DNA of 55,174 nt from Amycolatopsis anabasis. Lineage in GTDB: Bacteria > Actinomycetota > Actinomycetes > Mycobacteriales > Pseudonocardiaceae. The notes below the pieces were generated by a model. That model was not told the DNA's origin and did no database searches. It saw only the letters and a list, made by a program, of their open reading frames with translations. Of the stretch, positions 9,265 through 16,416 are shown in pieces. The DNA lies in NCBI RefSeq assembly GCF_009765355.1, contig NZ_VTHK01000055.1, positions 1 to 55,174 on the forward strand. Reading direction: 5' to 3'. Position numbers and translations under genes: made by a program. Numbering within the stretch: position 1 is the stretch's first letter; each line of letters begins with the position of its first letter.

Positions 9265-9434
9265 TGTGCCAGGCGGAGCCTGGCACACCCTGGGCGGGAC
9301 CTGGGCGGGGTGGCCCGGCGGGGCCTGGGCGGTGCGGCGGGGCGCGGCTGGGCGGGAAACGGGCGGGGAGCGGGCGGCGGGTGCTGGCGGGCTGGCAGGG
9401 TTGACGCGCGACACTTCGGCGCGTTCGGGCACAC
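9265..9434. other. Candidate oriT: hairpin plus G-rich direct repeats
   Basis: Just upstream of the relaxase start lies a perfect 10-bp hairpin, TGTGCCAGGC at 9265-9274 and its complement at 9278-9287 with loop GGA. It is followed by about 100 bases strongly G-rich on the plus strand in which CTGGGCGG and GGGCGGG-type motifs recur. MobF oriT sites commonly lie next to the relaxase gene and combine a hairpin near nic with direct repeats. I see no motif that fixes the nick site. The G-rich tract could also form G-quadruplexes. Confidence 0.45.
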
Positions 9435-9468
9435 GAAAACAGCCCCCGGGCCTTCGGCTCGGGGGCTG
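9435..9468 (-). terminator. Rho-independent terminator after the 9485-10012 gene
   Basis: Read on the minus strand, a strong stem (CAGCCCCCG paired with CGGGGGCTG, inner GCC/GGC with one mismatch) with a short loop is followed by TTTTCG. It lies 17 bases beyond the stop of the small gene and separates it from the oriT/relaxase region. Confidence 0.75.
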
Positions 9469-9484
9469 AAATCACGCGTTGGGG

Positions 9485-10012
9485 CTAGGTGCAGTCGACT
9501 CCGCACCCTGGGCAGATCAGGATGTCGTCGTTTAGCCATTCACCCCGGTTGCTGGTGTCGGTGCAGGCTTCGGGCATGGCTGCGGGCCATTCCCGTCCGG
9601 GGATCTTGACGACTCGGCGTCCTGGGTACACGTATTCGCGGTACGGGCCGTGACAGGCCACGAAACGAGAGTCGTAGCTGTAGCCGGTGCCGGTGAGGTC
9701 GGGGGCCTCGTAGAGCCTTTCGGCGGGATAGGTGGCGTACCGGGCTCGGGTAGCCGCGTCGGCGTTCGCGCACTCGCCGATAAACAGCATGTACCGGACG
9801 ATAGGAAGCGACAGAGCTTTGATGTGCGGCGGGTACTGGTCGTACTCGGCGTCCAGGACACGGGATGCGGCCATAAGGGCCTTCCACGTGCACCGGTCAT
9901 CGGTGGTGTAGAGCGGATACGCGCGGACGGCGATATCTAGCGCGACGTCGACACGGGCAATGTCGGGGTGTGCGGCAATGGCGTCTAGAACGTGGTCGGT
10001 GATCGCAACCAT
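9485..10012 (-). CDS. Hypothetical protein, 175 aa
   Basis: Start ATG 10012 has GAAGGA eight bases upstream. The protein opens MVAITDHVLDAIAAHPDIAR and ends with ILICPGCGVDCT, a Cys-Cys-Cys tail (CPGC plus a further Cys) that may bind metal. It contains several Tyr/Arg-rich segments but no domain I recognise. It lies downstream of the zinc-ribbon protein gene in the same direction, with a hairpin between them and a terminator after it. Function unknown. Confidence 0.7.
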   Translation of the reverse strand: MVAITDHVLDAIAAHPDIARVDVALDIAVRAYPLYTTDDRCTWKALMAASRVLDAEYDQYPPHIKALSLPIVRYMLFIGECANADAATRARYATYPAERLYEAPDLTGTGYSYDSRFVACHGPYREYVYPGRRVVKIPGREWPAAMPEACTDTSNRGEWLNDDILICPGCGVDCT

Positions 10013-10039
10013 GACAAGAGTCCTTCGTGGCTGGTGGGT

Positions 10040-10070
10040 GGGGTGGGGAACCGTTGCGGTTCCCCACCCC
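10040..10070 (-). terminator. Perfect 14-bp hairpin between two genes
   Basis: GGGGTGGGGAACCG (10040-10053) pairs perfectly with CGGTTCCCCACCCC (10057-10070) across a 3-nt loop. It lies 18 bases past the stop of the upstream gene (10089) and 28 bases before the next start (10012). There is no T-tract, so it may terminate, attenuate or protect mRNA ends. Confidence 0.6.
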
Positions 10071-10088
10071 GATGGACGGACGGGCGTG

Positions 10089-11471
10089 TTACGCGGCGGC
10101 CATCGCCGGTGTGTCGGCGCTGCGCGCGGCGGGATGCCGGGCGTCCAGCTCGCGGAGCACGTCTAGCGCGTCCAGTGCTGCCAAGGTGTCGAGGATTTCC
10201 CGTGCGGGGTTCTGTGCCTGGGCTGCGATTCGTACTTCTCGGCGGATGACGTCCAGCGGTAGGCGGTCCCGTTGGCGGCACTCGGTGCACCGTGGGTCGT
10301 CGGTCGTGGCGCGGTACTCGCTCGGGGTGCGCTCTAGGTTGCATGCGATGCACGGGGCACCCTGAATCGGCACGGTGGCGAGCCGTTCGTGGTGGCTGTT
10401 CCACGCGTTTAGCTGGCGTTCAATCTCGCGCGTGTCGTCGTTGGGCTGGATGATCGCGTCGTCGGACTGTTCGAACGTGGCGCGCTGGGTGTTCTCGTAG
10501 GCGGCACGGTCGGGGTTCAACCCTGACGGAAGTTCATCGGACGGCGCGCGTTCCATGCGTTCGCGGTACTCGGCCTCTTCCGCTTGGCGCGCGATACGTT
10601 CAAGGTATTCGGGCGTTTCGGTGTACGCCTCGGGGTCCTCGTCCGCTGGCACGTCGGCGGGCTTCTCGGGGACCTTGGCCGGTTCCGGCTCGGGCGCGCT
10701 GGTTCCCGGGTCCAGTGCGTATGGTTGCGGGCCTGTGGGCTCCTCGGTGGGCTCGGCCGGTTCCGCCGGGAAGTCCTCCATGCACAACGGGCAGAACGTG
10801 ATGTCGTCCGGGGTGATGTCTACCGCTTCCGGGTCCTCTGCCTGGTAGGTGTTCACCAGAGAGGCGGGGGTCGGGTAAACAGCGTCACATTCGAAGCACT
10901 CGCGGTAGGCGGGTGTGATGACCTCGTCCGGCTCAGACAGGAAGTCATGCAGGCATTCCGGGCAGGACGTGATTTTCTCCGGGGGGAGCGTGTGCCCTGG
11001 CTCGGCTTCGGCCTCGAACGCCTTCACCAGGTCATCCGGGGTCTGGTAAACCGCGTCGCATTCGAAGCACCAACGGTAGGGAGACTCGGTGTCCTCGGCC
11101 GGTTCCGGCTCGGGTGCCTCGGTCGATGCGGTGGCCTGCCGTGCGCGGGTGGCTTGGCGACGCTGCGTGGCGTTCTTGCGGGTCTCGCTACTGTAGATGC
11201 ACGCGCGCATGAGCCGCTGCTCATCGCGCGCGGCCTGGTCCCAGTGTTCGCGGAACACTGCTAGGGCCTGCTGAACCTCGGGGCTGTTCGTCTCGGGGTT
11301 GTCGATGAGAAATGCGCACAAATGAAAGAGAGTGCGGCGAGAATCGCCTTTCTTTTCGAAAAGAAAGCGGAGCCCTTGAACGGCGGAACGCGTACGCGGC
11401 GGGTCCTGCTCCAAAAGGAAAGAAATGTCATCTATGCAGGTCACACGACCAGAATCGGCTGCATTAGTCAT
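10089..11471 (-). CDS. Zinc-ribbon protein with three CxxC-CxxC modules
   Basis: A 460-residue protein starting at ATG 11471, with AGGGA about 11 bases upstream. Two tandem homologous modules occupy roughly residues 130-250: WCFECDAVYQTPDDLV with CPECLHDF, then ECFECDAVYPTPASLV with CPLCMEDF. Each is a CxxC pair about 40 residues from a second CxxC pair, as in a zinc ribbon. A Pro/Glu-rich linker follows, then a third pair set (CIACN and CTECRQRDRL) near residues 375-405 and a helical tail. The module duplication is plain in the sequence. I do not recognise the family. The acidic linker and zinc ribbons suggest nucleic-acid or protein binding (inference). Its promoter lies in the structured 11472-12480 region. 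Confidence 0.75.
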   Translation of the reverse strand: MTNAADSGRVTCIDDISFLLEQDPPRTRSAVQGLRFLFEKKGDSRRTLFHLCAFLIDNPETNSPEVQQALAVFREHWDQAARDEQRLMRACIYSSETRKNATQRRQATRARQATASTEAPEPEPAEDTESPYRWCFECDAVYQTPDDLVKAFEAEAEPGHTLPPEKITSCPECLHDFLSEPDEVITPAYRECFECDAVYPTPASLVNTYQAEDPEAVDITPDDITFCPLCMEDFPAEPAEPTEEPTGPQPYALDPGTSAPEPEPAKVPEKPADVPADEDPEAYTETPEYLERIARQAEEAEYRERMERAPSDELPSGLNPDRAAYENTQRATFEQSDDAIIQPNDDTREIERQLNAWNSHHERLATVPIQGAPCIACNLERTPSEYRATTDDPRCTECRQRDRLPLDVIRREVRIAAQAQNPAREILDTLAALDALDVLRELDARHPAARSADTPAMAAA

Positions 11472-11664
11472 CGTGAAATGTCCCTAACCCTGATTTTCTT
11501 GGTAGTGATCGGGCTTTGCCGTTCCCGATCGACTTACAGTCTGATCGTATCGGCGACAAACGCTATACGCAAGGGTTCTAGGGCATTTCAGCGCATTAAA
11601 TTGCGCCTTTTATTTGGCTCGTGATGGTGCGGGGTCTCTGTTTGTCTCGCAACCTGAAAAGTGT

Positions 11665-11701
11665 CCCGTATGCGCCGCTGAGGGCGACTACGGGGCTTTT
11701 T
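11665..11701 (+). terminator. Stem-loop with T-tract in the divergent intergenic region
   Basis: CCCGTA (11665-11670) pairs with TACGGG (11689-11694); CGCC pairs with GGCG inside it. GCTTTTT follows, the look of a rho-independent terminator on the plus strand. No plus-strand gene precedes it, so it may end a small RNA or be part of the structured region. Confidence 0.4.
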
Positions 11702-11721
11702 GTGGGGTGACCACAGGCTGA

Positions 11722-11943
11722 GGGGAGGGAGAGGGGCGCGGAGCCCTTAGGGGCAGGCCCCCGGCCTGCCCCTAAGGGCTGTCCGAGGCCGCAGGGGTCC
11801 CCGGGAATCAAGAGGCCCCCAAAAATTTCTTCATGATGTTTTGCGCGCTTTTTGCAAAAGATCATGAAGAAATTTTTCGGGCGGGGGCCTCTTGATTTTT
11901 GGGGCCAGGCGGCCGTTACAATTCCGCGCCCCTCTCCCTCCCC
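11722..11943. repeat. Nested long inverted repeats, candidate replication origin or cruciform site
   Basis: Three perfect or near-perfect inverted repeats are nested. The outer arms are 21 bp, perfect (11722-11742 and 11923-11943). Inside the left side is a 16-bp hairpin with a 3-nt loop (11744-11759 and 11763-11778). In the centre are 32-bp arms (11806-11837 and 11861-11897) that match completely except for a five-base insertion CGGGC in the right arm; their 23-base loop holds TTTTGC/GCAAAA. The block lies between divergent genes, beside a stretch less GC-rich than its surroundings (11480-11640, with GATCGGG/CCCGATC at 11507-11530). Such structure fits an origin of replication or transfer, or a regulatory cruciform. 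Confidence 0.6.
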
Positions 11944-12480
11944 GGACGGGAGCGGACAACATCAGGTGACCAGCCGACTGTCCGCCCCGCGGCCGCGGCG
12001 CAACCCGAACTGCGCAACTGCTCGTGCCGAACGCGGACGGAGCCGGGCGCGGCACAGTGCACGCGCAGGACACCACCTCGCCCACCGCCGGCACGGCAGC
12101 CCGGCCGAGCCGGTCGGCGGCCGTGATGAGGGCGGACATGCCAGGCGCCGGATGCTTCCGCAGGCGGTGTGCCGGGTATCCTGGAGGTGCGCTGCTGTCG
12201 AAAGGTTCGACCCTGAGCCGCTTGGTAGTGACGCGAGTGTCCACGCGGTCTTTGCCGAGACCCCCGTCGTGACGGGGGCGAGCACTCCGCTGCGGCGGAA
12301 TGCTTCCGCGTGTGACCCGGGCGGCGTGCCCGGCACGGTCCACGACCAGGTCGGGCACGCCGCCCTTCTCTGTAGCCGCGGGGGCCGCGGAGGTGAGCCC
12401 GCGGTGGAGGGCGAGCCAGGACGGCGCCGCACGCGAGGCGGACAAGATCGGGATCCGCGGGTACCGTCGACAGCGTCCGC
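11944..12480. other. Gene-less stretch with a further hairpin
   Basis: Open frames exist on both strands but none has a convincing start, ribosome site or recognisable protein. It contains an 8-bp perfect hairpin CCCCCGTC-GT-GACGGGGG at 12261-12278 and a repeated ATGCTTCCGC motif (near 12150 and 12300). Together with 11472-11943 it makes a divergent region of about 1 kb and is probably non-coding. Confidence 0.4.
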
Positions 12481-12503
12481 AGCCCTCCCCAGCGGGGAGG
12501 GCT
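12481..12503 (+). promoter_or_regulatory. Perfect hairpin enclosing the ribosome-binding site
   Basis: AGCCCTCCCC (12481-12490) pairs perfectly with GGGGAGGGCT (12494-12503) across the loop AGC. The right arm is itself the Shine-Dalgarno sequence for ATG 12507, so in mRNA the ribosome site would be buried in a 10-bp GC-rich stem. This predicts translational control of the downstream gene. Confidence 0.65.
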
Positions 12504-12506
12504 TCC

Positions 12507-13142
12507 ATGCCGGAGAAGAACACCGGCCGGGCACGGCCGAAGGCACGCCGATCGACCGCGGTGTCGACCCGGCTCAAGCAGATGCGCGACCTGTACAACG
12601 AGCAGCTGGTCGAGCAGCGGGAGAAGGAACGCCGCGTGCGGGACGCGCTGGCCCCGTTCGCGCGCGCCAGCGAAGCGCTCGACGAGGTCAGGGTCGAGCT
12701 GGAACACGAGCTGGCCGAGCTGCGTCGCCAGGAGGCGGCGGCCGAGGACAAAGCCGAGGAACGCAGGGCCGAGCTGCGCACGCAGATGGCTGAGGCCGTG
12801 AGGACCATCCGGCAAGCGGGGACCTCGGTCCGGGACACCTCCGCGCTGCTGGGCATCTCGACACGCGAAGTGCGCGAGCTGGCCGCGCTGGCCGAGCCCG
12901 ATACCGGCTCGGAACCGGAGCGCCAGCAGGCACCAGCCACCACGGACATGACAGCGGCGGCAGGAGAGGACGACGAGCAGGACACGGCCGTCACGGACGG
13001 GGGATCGCCGGAGCCCGGGCCGCAAGGGGACGCTGCCGAGACGCACACGGGGAGCCCGGATCCGCCCTGGGCGCGCCACACATCGCCCGAGAGCCCGCTC
13101 GCGGGCGAGGACACGATCGGCGGGGCGGGCGGCCAGGCGTGA
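12507..13142 (+). CDS. Coiled-coil protein with C-terminal HTH-like segment
   Basis: A 211-residue protein starting at ATG 12507, preceded by GGGGAGGG. A basic N-terminus (about 1-25) is followed by a long charged coiled coil (about 30-110, EQLVEQREKERRVRDAL and ELAELRRQEAAAEDKAEE) and a helix-turn-helix-like stretch (TIRQAGTSVRDTSALLG, STREVREL). An acidic, Pro/Gly-rich tail completes it. It is the only non-transposon plus-strand gene I support with confidence in the first 45 kb. The layout is that of a plasmid DNA-binding accessory protein, possibly for the adjacent origin region; that role is inference. Confidence 0.75.
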   Translation: MPEKNTGRARPKARRSTAVSTRLKQMRDLYNEQLVEQREKERRVRDALAPFARASEALDEVRVELEHELAELRRQEAAAEDKAEERRAELRTQMAEAVRTIRQAGTSVRDTSALLGISTREVRELAALAEPDTGSEPERQQAPATTDMTAAAGEDDEQDTAVTDGGSPEPGPQGDAAETHTGSPDPPWARHTSPESPLAGEDTIGGAGGQA

Positions 13143-13321
13143 ACGGGTGATGCGTCGACCACCGGCTAGCAGCAATCAGGGCGGTCGTGACCGTGGCGCA
13201 GCGGGGGACAAGGAACGAGCCCCGCGCGGAGCGCGGAGGATGCGCAGTAGCCGCCACGGTGCGGTGCCGACGGCGATCGTGACGGCCGCGATCGTCGGCA
13301 CCACCGCGTGGGGAGGGACGG

Positions 13322-13780
13322 TTAGCGGGCGGCAGGCGTGTGCGCGTTGCGGGCCAGGTGCGCCTTCACCCGGCGGCGGGTCCGGGCGACGTACACGATC
13401 CCGGCGATCACGCCCGCGCACAGCGGGATGGACACGGCGATGGAGGCGGCAGCGCCGCCTTCCGGGATCTGCCCGATGGCGGCCCAGATGGGCAGCGTGA
13501 CCGCGCCGAAGAGCGCGAACTTGCGGACGCGGTGCTCCATCGCGGTCAGGATGCGTTCGCGGGTGAGCCAGCCGATGAGCGCGGCGAGCCCGGCGCCGAT
13601 CACCATCAGACCGGGAGTCCCGCCGAGGAGGATCTTGACGTGTTCACCGTTGCCGCCGGTGACGAGGGCGACGACGACGTTGCCGATGTAGGAGACGAGT
13701 CCGGGGATGAGCGAAGCCAGGTAAACACCGGCGCCGCATACGGTGGCCGTGCTCCATGCCGGGATGCGGTACTTCGACAT
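13322..13780 (-). CDS. Four-helix membrane protein
   Basis: A protein of about 152 residues with four hydrophobic segments: VYLASLIPGLVSYIGNVVVA, GLMVIGAGLAALIGWL, FALFGAVTLPIWAAIG and IPLCAGVIAGIVYVA. The C-terminus is basic and presumably cytoplasmic. The start is uncertain: ATG 13780 and ATG 13798 both lack a clear ribosome site. It could be a transfer or spread protein of the element (inference from position only). Between 13143 and 13321 I see nothing. Confidence 0.6.
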   Translation of the reverse strand: MSKYRIPAWSTATVCGAGVYLASLIPGLVSYIGNVVVALVTGGNGEHVKILLGGTPGLMVIGAGLAALIGWLTRERILTAMEHRVRKFALFGAVTLPIWAAIGQIPEGGAAASIAVSIPLCAGVIAGIVYVARTRRRVKAHLARNAHTPAAR

Positions 13781-14006
13781 GAGTCGAGCGTAGAGCATGA
13801 GGACGACATTCCCGGCGGGTTTCCCCAGCGCGGGGGAAGGGCCCGAGGCGCGCCCTCGATCGTGGCGCTGCCGTGCCGGATACGGAACCTGTCTGCGGGT
13901 CTCGGGCACGCCGAACCGCCTTTCTGCTCGGGGGACACAACGCGGGCGGCCGGGGCCGGGCGAGGCAGGCGGCAGCAGGGACCCCGGCCCGCGACGAACA
14001 CCGCCG

Positions 14007-14055
14007 CCCACGCGGGGCGGGCGAGCAGCACCCACTTGCTCGCCCGCCCCGTGGG
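14007..14055 (-). terminator. Long stem-loop after the 14064-14528 gene
   Basis: Arms at about 14007-14026 and 14037-14055 pair over roughly 19 bases (GGGGCGGGCGAGCA with its complement, extended by CCCAC/GTGGG after a two-base bulge). The hairpin starts 9 bases past the stop of the minus-strand gene and has no T-tract, as is common for actinomycete terminators. Confidence 0.6.
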
Positions 14056-14063
14056 TACGGGCG

Positions 14064-14528
14064 TCACGACATACGCGGGCCCAGGGCAGGACCGGCGTCG
14101 GCGGCCGGACGGGGCGAGGGGACACGCGGATCCGCCGGGGACCGGGTGCCGGTCAGCCCCGCCGCGGCGTCGATTCCGGCGCGCTTCAGGAGCGTCCAGG
14201 GCCGCGAGGAGGCGGCGGCGAGGTCGAGAAACATCAGGACCGCCCCGGCGCGTTCGTGCGCCAGGTCGTTATCGAACGATCCGGCGGGGGTGACTTCGGC
14301 ACCCTCGGCGAATCCACAGCGGTCCAAGATCAGATCGCGGAGGCTGCGGTCAGCCGAGTGGGCCGGGGTCGTGATGAGGCCCGCGGCGACCAGCGCGTGA
14401 TACACGTCGCCTGCTGCGGCCATGGCCCGTTTGTCCGCCATGCTGATCGGCAGGTAACCCGGGGCGTCGAGGACCCGCTGAACGGTCGTCTCCACCGTGG
14501 CTTGCAGGATCTTGTGAGCGTCAGGCAT
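14064..14528 (-). CDS. Hypothetical protein, 154 aa
   Basis: ATG 14528 has GAAGGGG at the right distance, so translation begins MPDAHKILQATVETTVQRVL. The protein is mostly helical, with SMADKRAMAAAGDVYHALVA and SLRDLILDRCGFAEG segments, and a disordered Pro-rich tail. It lies 11 bases downstream of the 14540-14974 gene, so the two are probably cotranscribed. No family recognised. Confidence 0.65.
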   Translation of the reverse strand: MPDAHKILQATVETTVQRVLDAPGYLPISMADKRAMAAAGDVYHALVAAGLITTPAHSADRSLRDLILDRCGFAEGAEVTPAGSFDNDLAHERAGAVLMFLDLAAASSRPWTLLKRAGIDAAAGLTGTRSPADPRVPSPRPAADAGPALGPRMS

Positions 14529-14539
14529 CGGGAACCCCT

Positions 14540-14974
14540 TCAGGACGAGACAGAAACGTCGTGGTGATGAGAGAGAGGCCGTCCGGCAGGAACGCGGCGT
14601 CGAGCCCCGTAGCGGGCACTGCGCTGGACGACGATGAGACCATCCTCGATCGAGAAACAGCGGTACTCGTCGACCCACTGTGGCTCGATCTCGAGCCGGT
14701 ACTCGCAGTAGGACCGGTAGCGGTTCAGCAGCCGCAACAGGCGCCGACGCTGCAGCGGTGACAGCCGCGAATACGGCCACTCGCACATGATCGGCTCCAG
14801 CAGCTGGACCAGATCGGGTACCTCATACGACCAGCAATCGAGATGAGGCCGAGGCGTGCAGTGCTGCAGCTCCAACTCGTCGTACAGGACCGCGATCGTG
14901 CGCAGCAGATGCGAGTACGAGTGAAACGTCCTATGTGGGCACTGCGCAGGAAAGGTGGACTGGAGCACGATCAC
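14540..14974 (-). CDS. Hypothetical protein, 144 aa
   Basis: GTG 14974 is preceded by GGGAGGT at good spacing. The protein is rich in Tyr, Arg and Leu (LQRRRLLRLLNRYRSYCEYR) and ends HHHDVSVSS. The frame stays open far upstream into ssb antisense sequence, but the ribosome site and the change in composition fix the start here. Located between ssb and the 14064-14528 gene on the same strand. Function unknown. Confidence 0.6.
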   Translation of the reverse strand: MIVLQSTFPAQCPHRTFHSYSHLLRTIAVLYDELELQHCTPRPHLDCWSYEVPDLVQLLEPIMCEWPYSRLSPLQRRRLLRLLNRYRSYCEYRLEIEPQWVDEYRCFSIEDGLIVVQRSARYGARRRVPAGRPLSHHHDVSVSS

Positions 14975-15018
14975 AACGACCTCCCGATGCTGATCGAGGT
15001 AAACAACGAAGGAGAACG

Positions 15019-15046
15019 GGGCGGCAGCCACTCGGCTGCCGCCCCA
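15019..15046 (-). terminator. Stem-loop after ssb
   Basis: GGGGCGGCAGCC and GGCTGCCGCCCC form a perfect 12-bp stem around ACTC. It lies 10 bases past the ssb stop and contains no T-tract. Confidence 0.65.
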
Positions 15047-15056
15047 GCGAGCACCG

Positions 15057-15653
15057 TCAGCTCCGCGCGGCACCCACAACGTCCTTCTCCTTGGCCGCGG
15101 CCTTGGACTTGCTGGCACCAGCGCGCGAGGCCTTGGCGGTCTTCGCGGGAGCCTTCGCGGACGCGGCGGGCTCGGCGCTGGCCTGCTGGGTGGCAGGCTG
15201 CGCGCCGTCGGCGTTGTCGGCCGTGGTGCTCTGCTCCCACGGATCGGCCGGAGCCTCCTGCGCCGCGGGGCGGTTGGTGGTGTTGGTGCGGGTGGCTTTG
15301 GTGATGCGGGCGGTGGCGAAGCGGAGGGACGGGCCGATCTCTTCGACGGTGAGTTCGATGGAGGAGCGCTTGTTGCCCTCTTTGTCTTCCCAGTTGCGCT
15401 GGCCGAGCTTGCCGTAGACGACGACGCGGTCGCCGCGGCGGAGGGATTCGGCGATGTGCTCGGCCATGGCGTCCCAGGCGGTGCAGCGCATGTACATTCC
15501 GGTGCCGTCCTTCCAGCCGCCGCTTTGGCGGTCGAAGGTGCGCGGGGTCGAGATGACTCCGAAGCCGCAGACGGCTTTGCCGGTGGGGGTGAAGCGGAGT
15601 TCGGGGTCGGCGGCGAGGTTGCCGATGAGAGGGAGGAAGGTGTCTCCGGCCAT
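15057..15653 (-). CDS. ssb: Single-stranded DNA-binding protein
   Basis: Binds and protects single-stranded DNA during replication and conjugative transfer. ATG 15653 follows a perfect AGGAGG. Residues 1-115 form the OB fold: MAGDTFLPLIGNLAADPELR, GKAVCGFGV, MYMRCTAWDAMAEHIAESL, RGDRVVVYGKL. The remaining 80 residues are an Ala/Lys-rich low-complexity tail. It lacks the acidic D-D-D-(I/P)-P-F tip by which bacterial SSB normally recruits partners and ends VVGAARS instead. This suggests a plasmid-type SSB working mainly as a coating protein (inference). 15654-15932 holds its probable promoter and no gene I can support. Confidence 0.93.
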   Translation of the reverse strand: MAGDTFLPLIGNLAADPELRFTPTGKAVCGFGVISTPRTFDRQSGGWKDGTGMYMRCTAWDAMAEHIAESLRRGDRVVVYGKLGQRNWEDKEGNKRSSIELTVEEIGPSLRFATARITKATRTNTTNRPAAQEAPADPWEQSTTADNADGAQPATQQASAEPAASAKAPAKTAKASRAGASKSKAAAKEKDVVGAARS

Positions 15654-15932
15654 GGTGGCCTCCTGGGTCTCGGTGGTGGGTGGAACGGGGAGACCCAAAG
15701 CGCGCCCGGGCGGGGGCCGTGGGCACGGGTGCGGTCGTCCGGGCGGTGTGAACCGGCGTGCGTGACCGCAGCCGGCGTGCACAACCGCAAGGGCCGGTTC
15801 ACCCGGCCGGATGTGCCGCACCTTCGTGTCCACTGATGCCCTCGCCCGGGTGTGCTTGACTCCTACCGGTCCACCCGCACGAGACCCCGCCAGGCCACCA
15901 CCCGAAGACAACCCAGCACCACGGCAGCATGG

Positions 15933-16367
15933 TCAACCACCCAGGACAGCGTCCACCAGCCTGGACACGTCAAGCCCGCCGTCGAGGACGTCGCGCTCAT
16001 CGAGACGGACAGCGGAGGACCTCAGCGGCGCTTCCGCCGGACCGTTCAACACGGCGACGATGTCGCGAAACCGTTGCGCCGCCACTGTTTCACGACGCAT
16101 CACACTCCAGGCGGTCGCCAGCGCCCGACCCTCGTCGGTCAGCGCAACCCACCGGCGCGGTGACCCGTGGCGAGCAGGCTCCACACGAGTGACCCGCAGA
16201 TATCCCCGCTTGACCAGCAGGCCGAGCATTGAATAGACCGACGACGGTTTCTGCCCGGTGCGCGCCACGATGGCTGCACCAAACGACTCGAATCCTGGCG
16301 CACGCGCGATGACGCGCAGACCCCTTGCGGAGCGCGGATGCCGACGGTGCGCCGGAGAGGCGTCCAA
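15933..16367 (-). CDS. PadR-like winged-helix transcriptional regulator
   Basis: The frame carries a PadR/MarR-type winged helix: RVIARAPGFESFGAAIV, TGQKPSSVYSMLGLLVKRGY, then the wing and WVALTDEGRALA, followed by a helical C-terminus. Family members repress nearby genes in response to small molecules. The only suitable start near the expected N-terminus is TTG 16367, without a clear ribosome site, so the true start is uncertain. At 144 residues the length is normal. Its target cannot be read from the sequence. Confidence 0.7.
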   Translation of the reverse strand: MDASPAHRRHPRSARGLRVIARAPGFESFGAAIVARTGQKPSSVYSMLGLLVKRGYLRVTRVEPARHGSPRRWVALTDEGRALATAWSVMRRETVAAQRFRDIVAVLNGPAEAPLRSSAVRLDERDVLDGGLDVSRLVDAVLGG

Positions 16368-16416
16368 TGGCCAGCACGGTATGGCGCGATCGTGGGTCGG
16401 TGAGTGCTACCCGGCA

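Noticed and set aside
11596..13175. Several long frames over the 11.6-13.2 kb region on both strands
   Set aside because: They run through perfect hairpins and have no ribosome sites; only the 12507-13142 frame has one and protein-like content.
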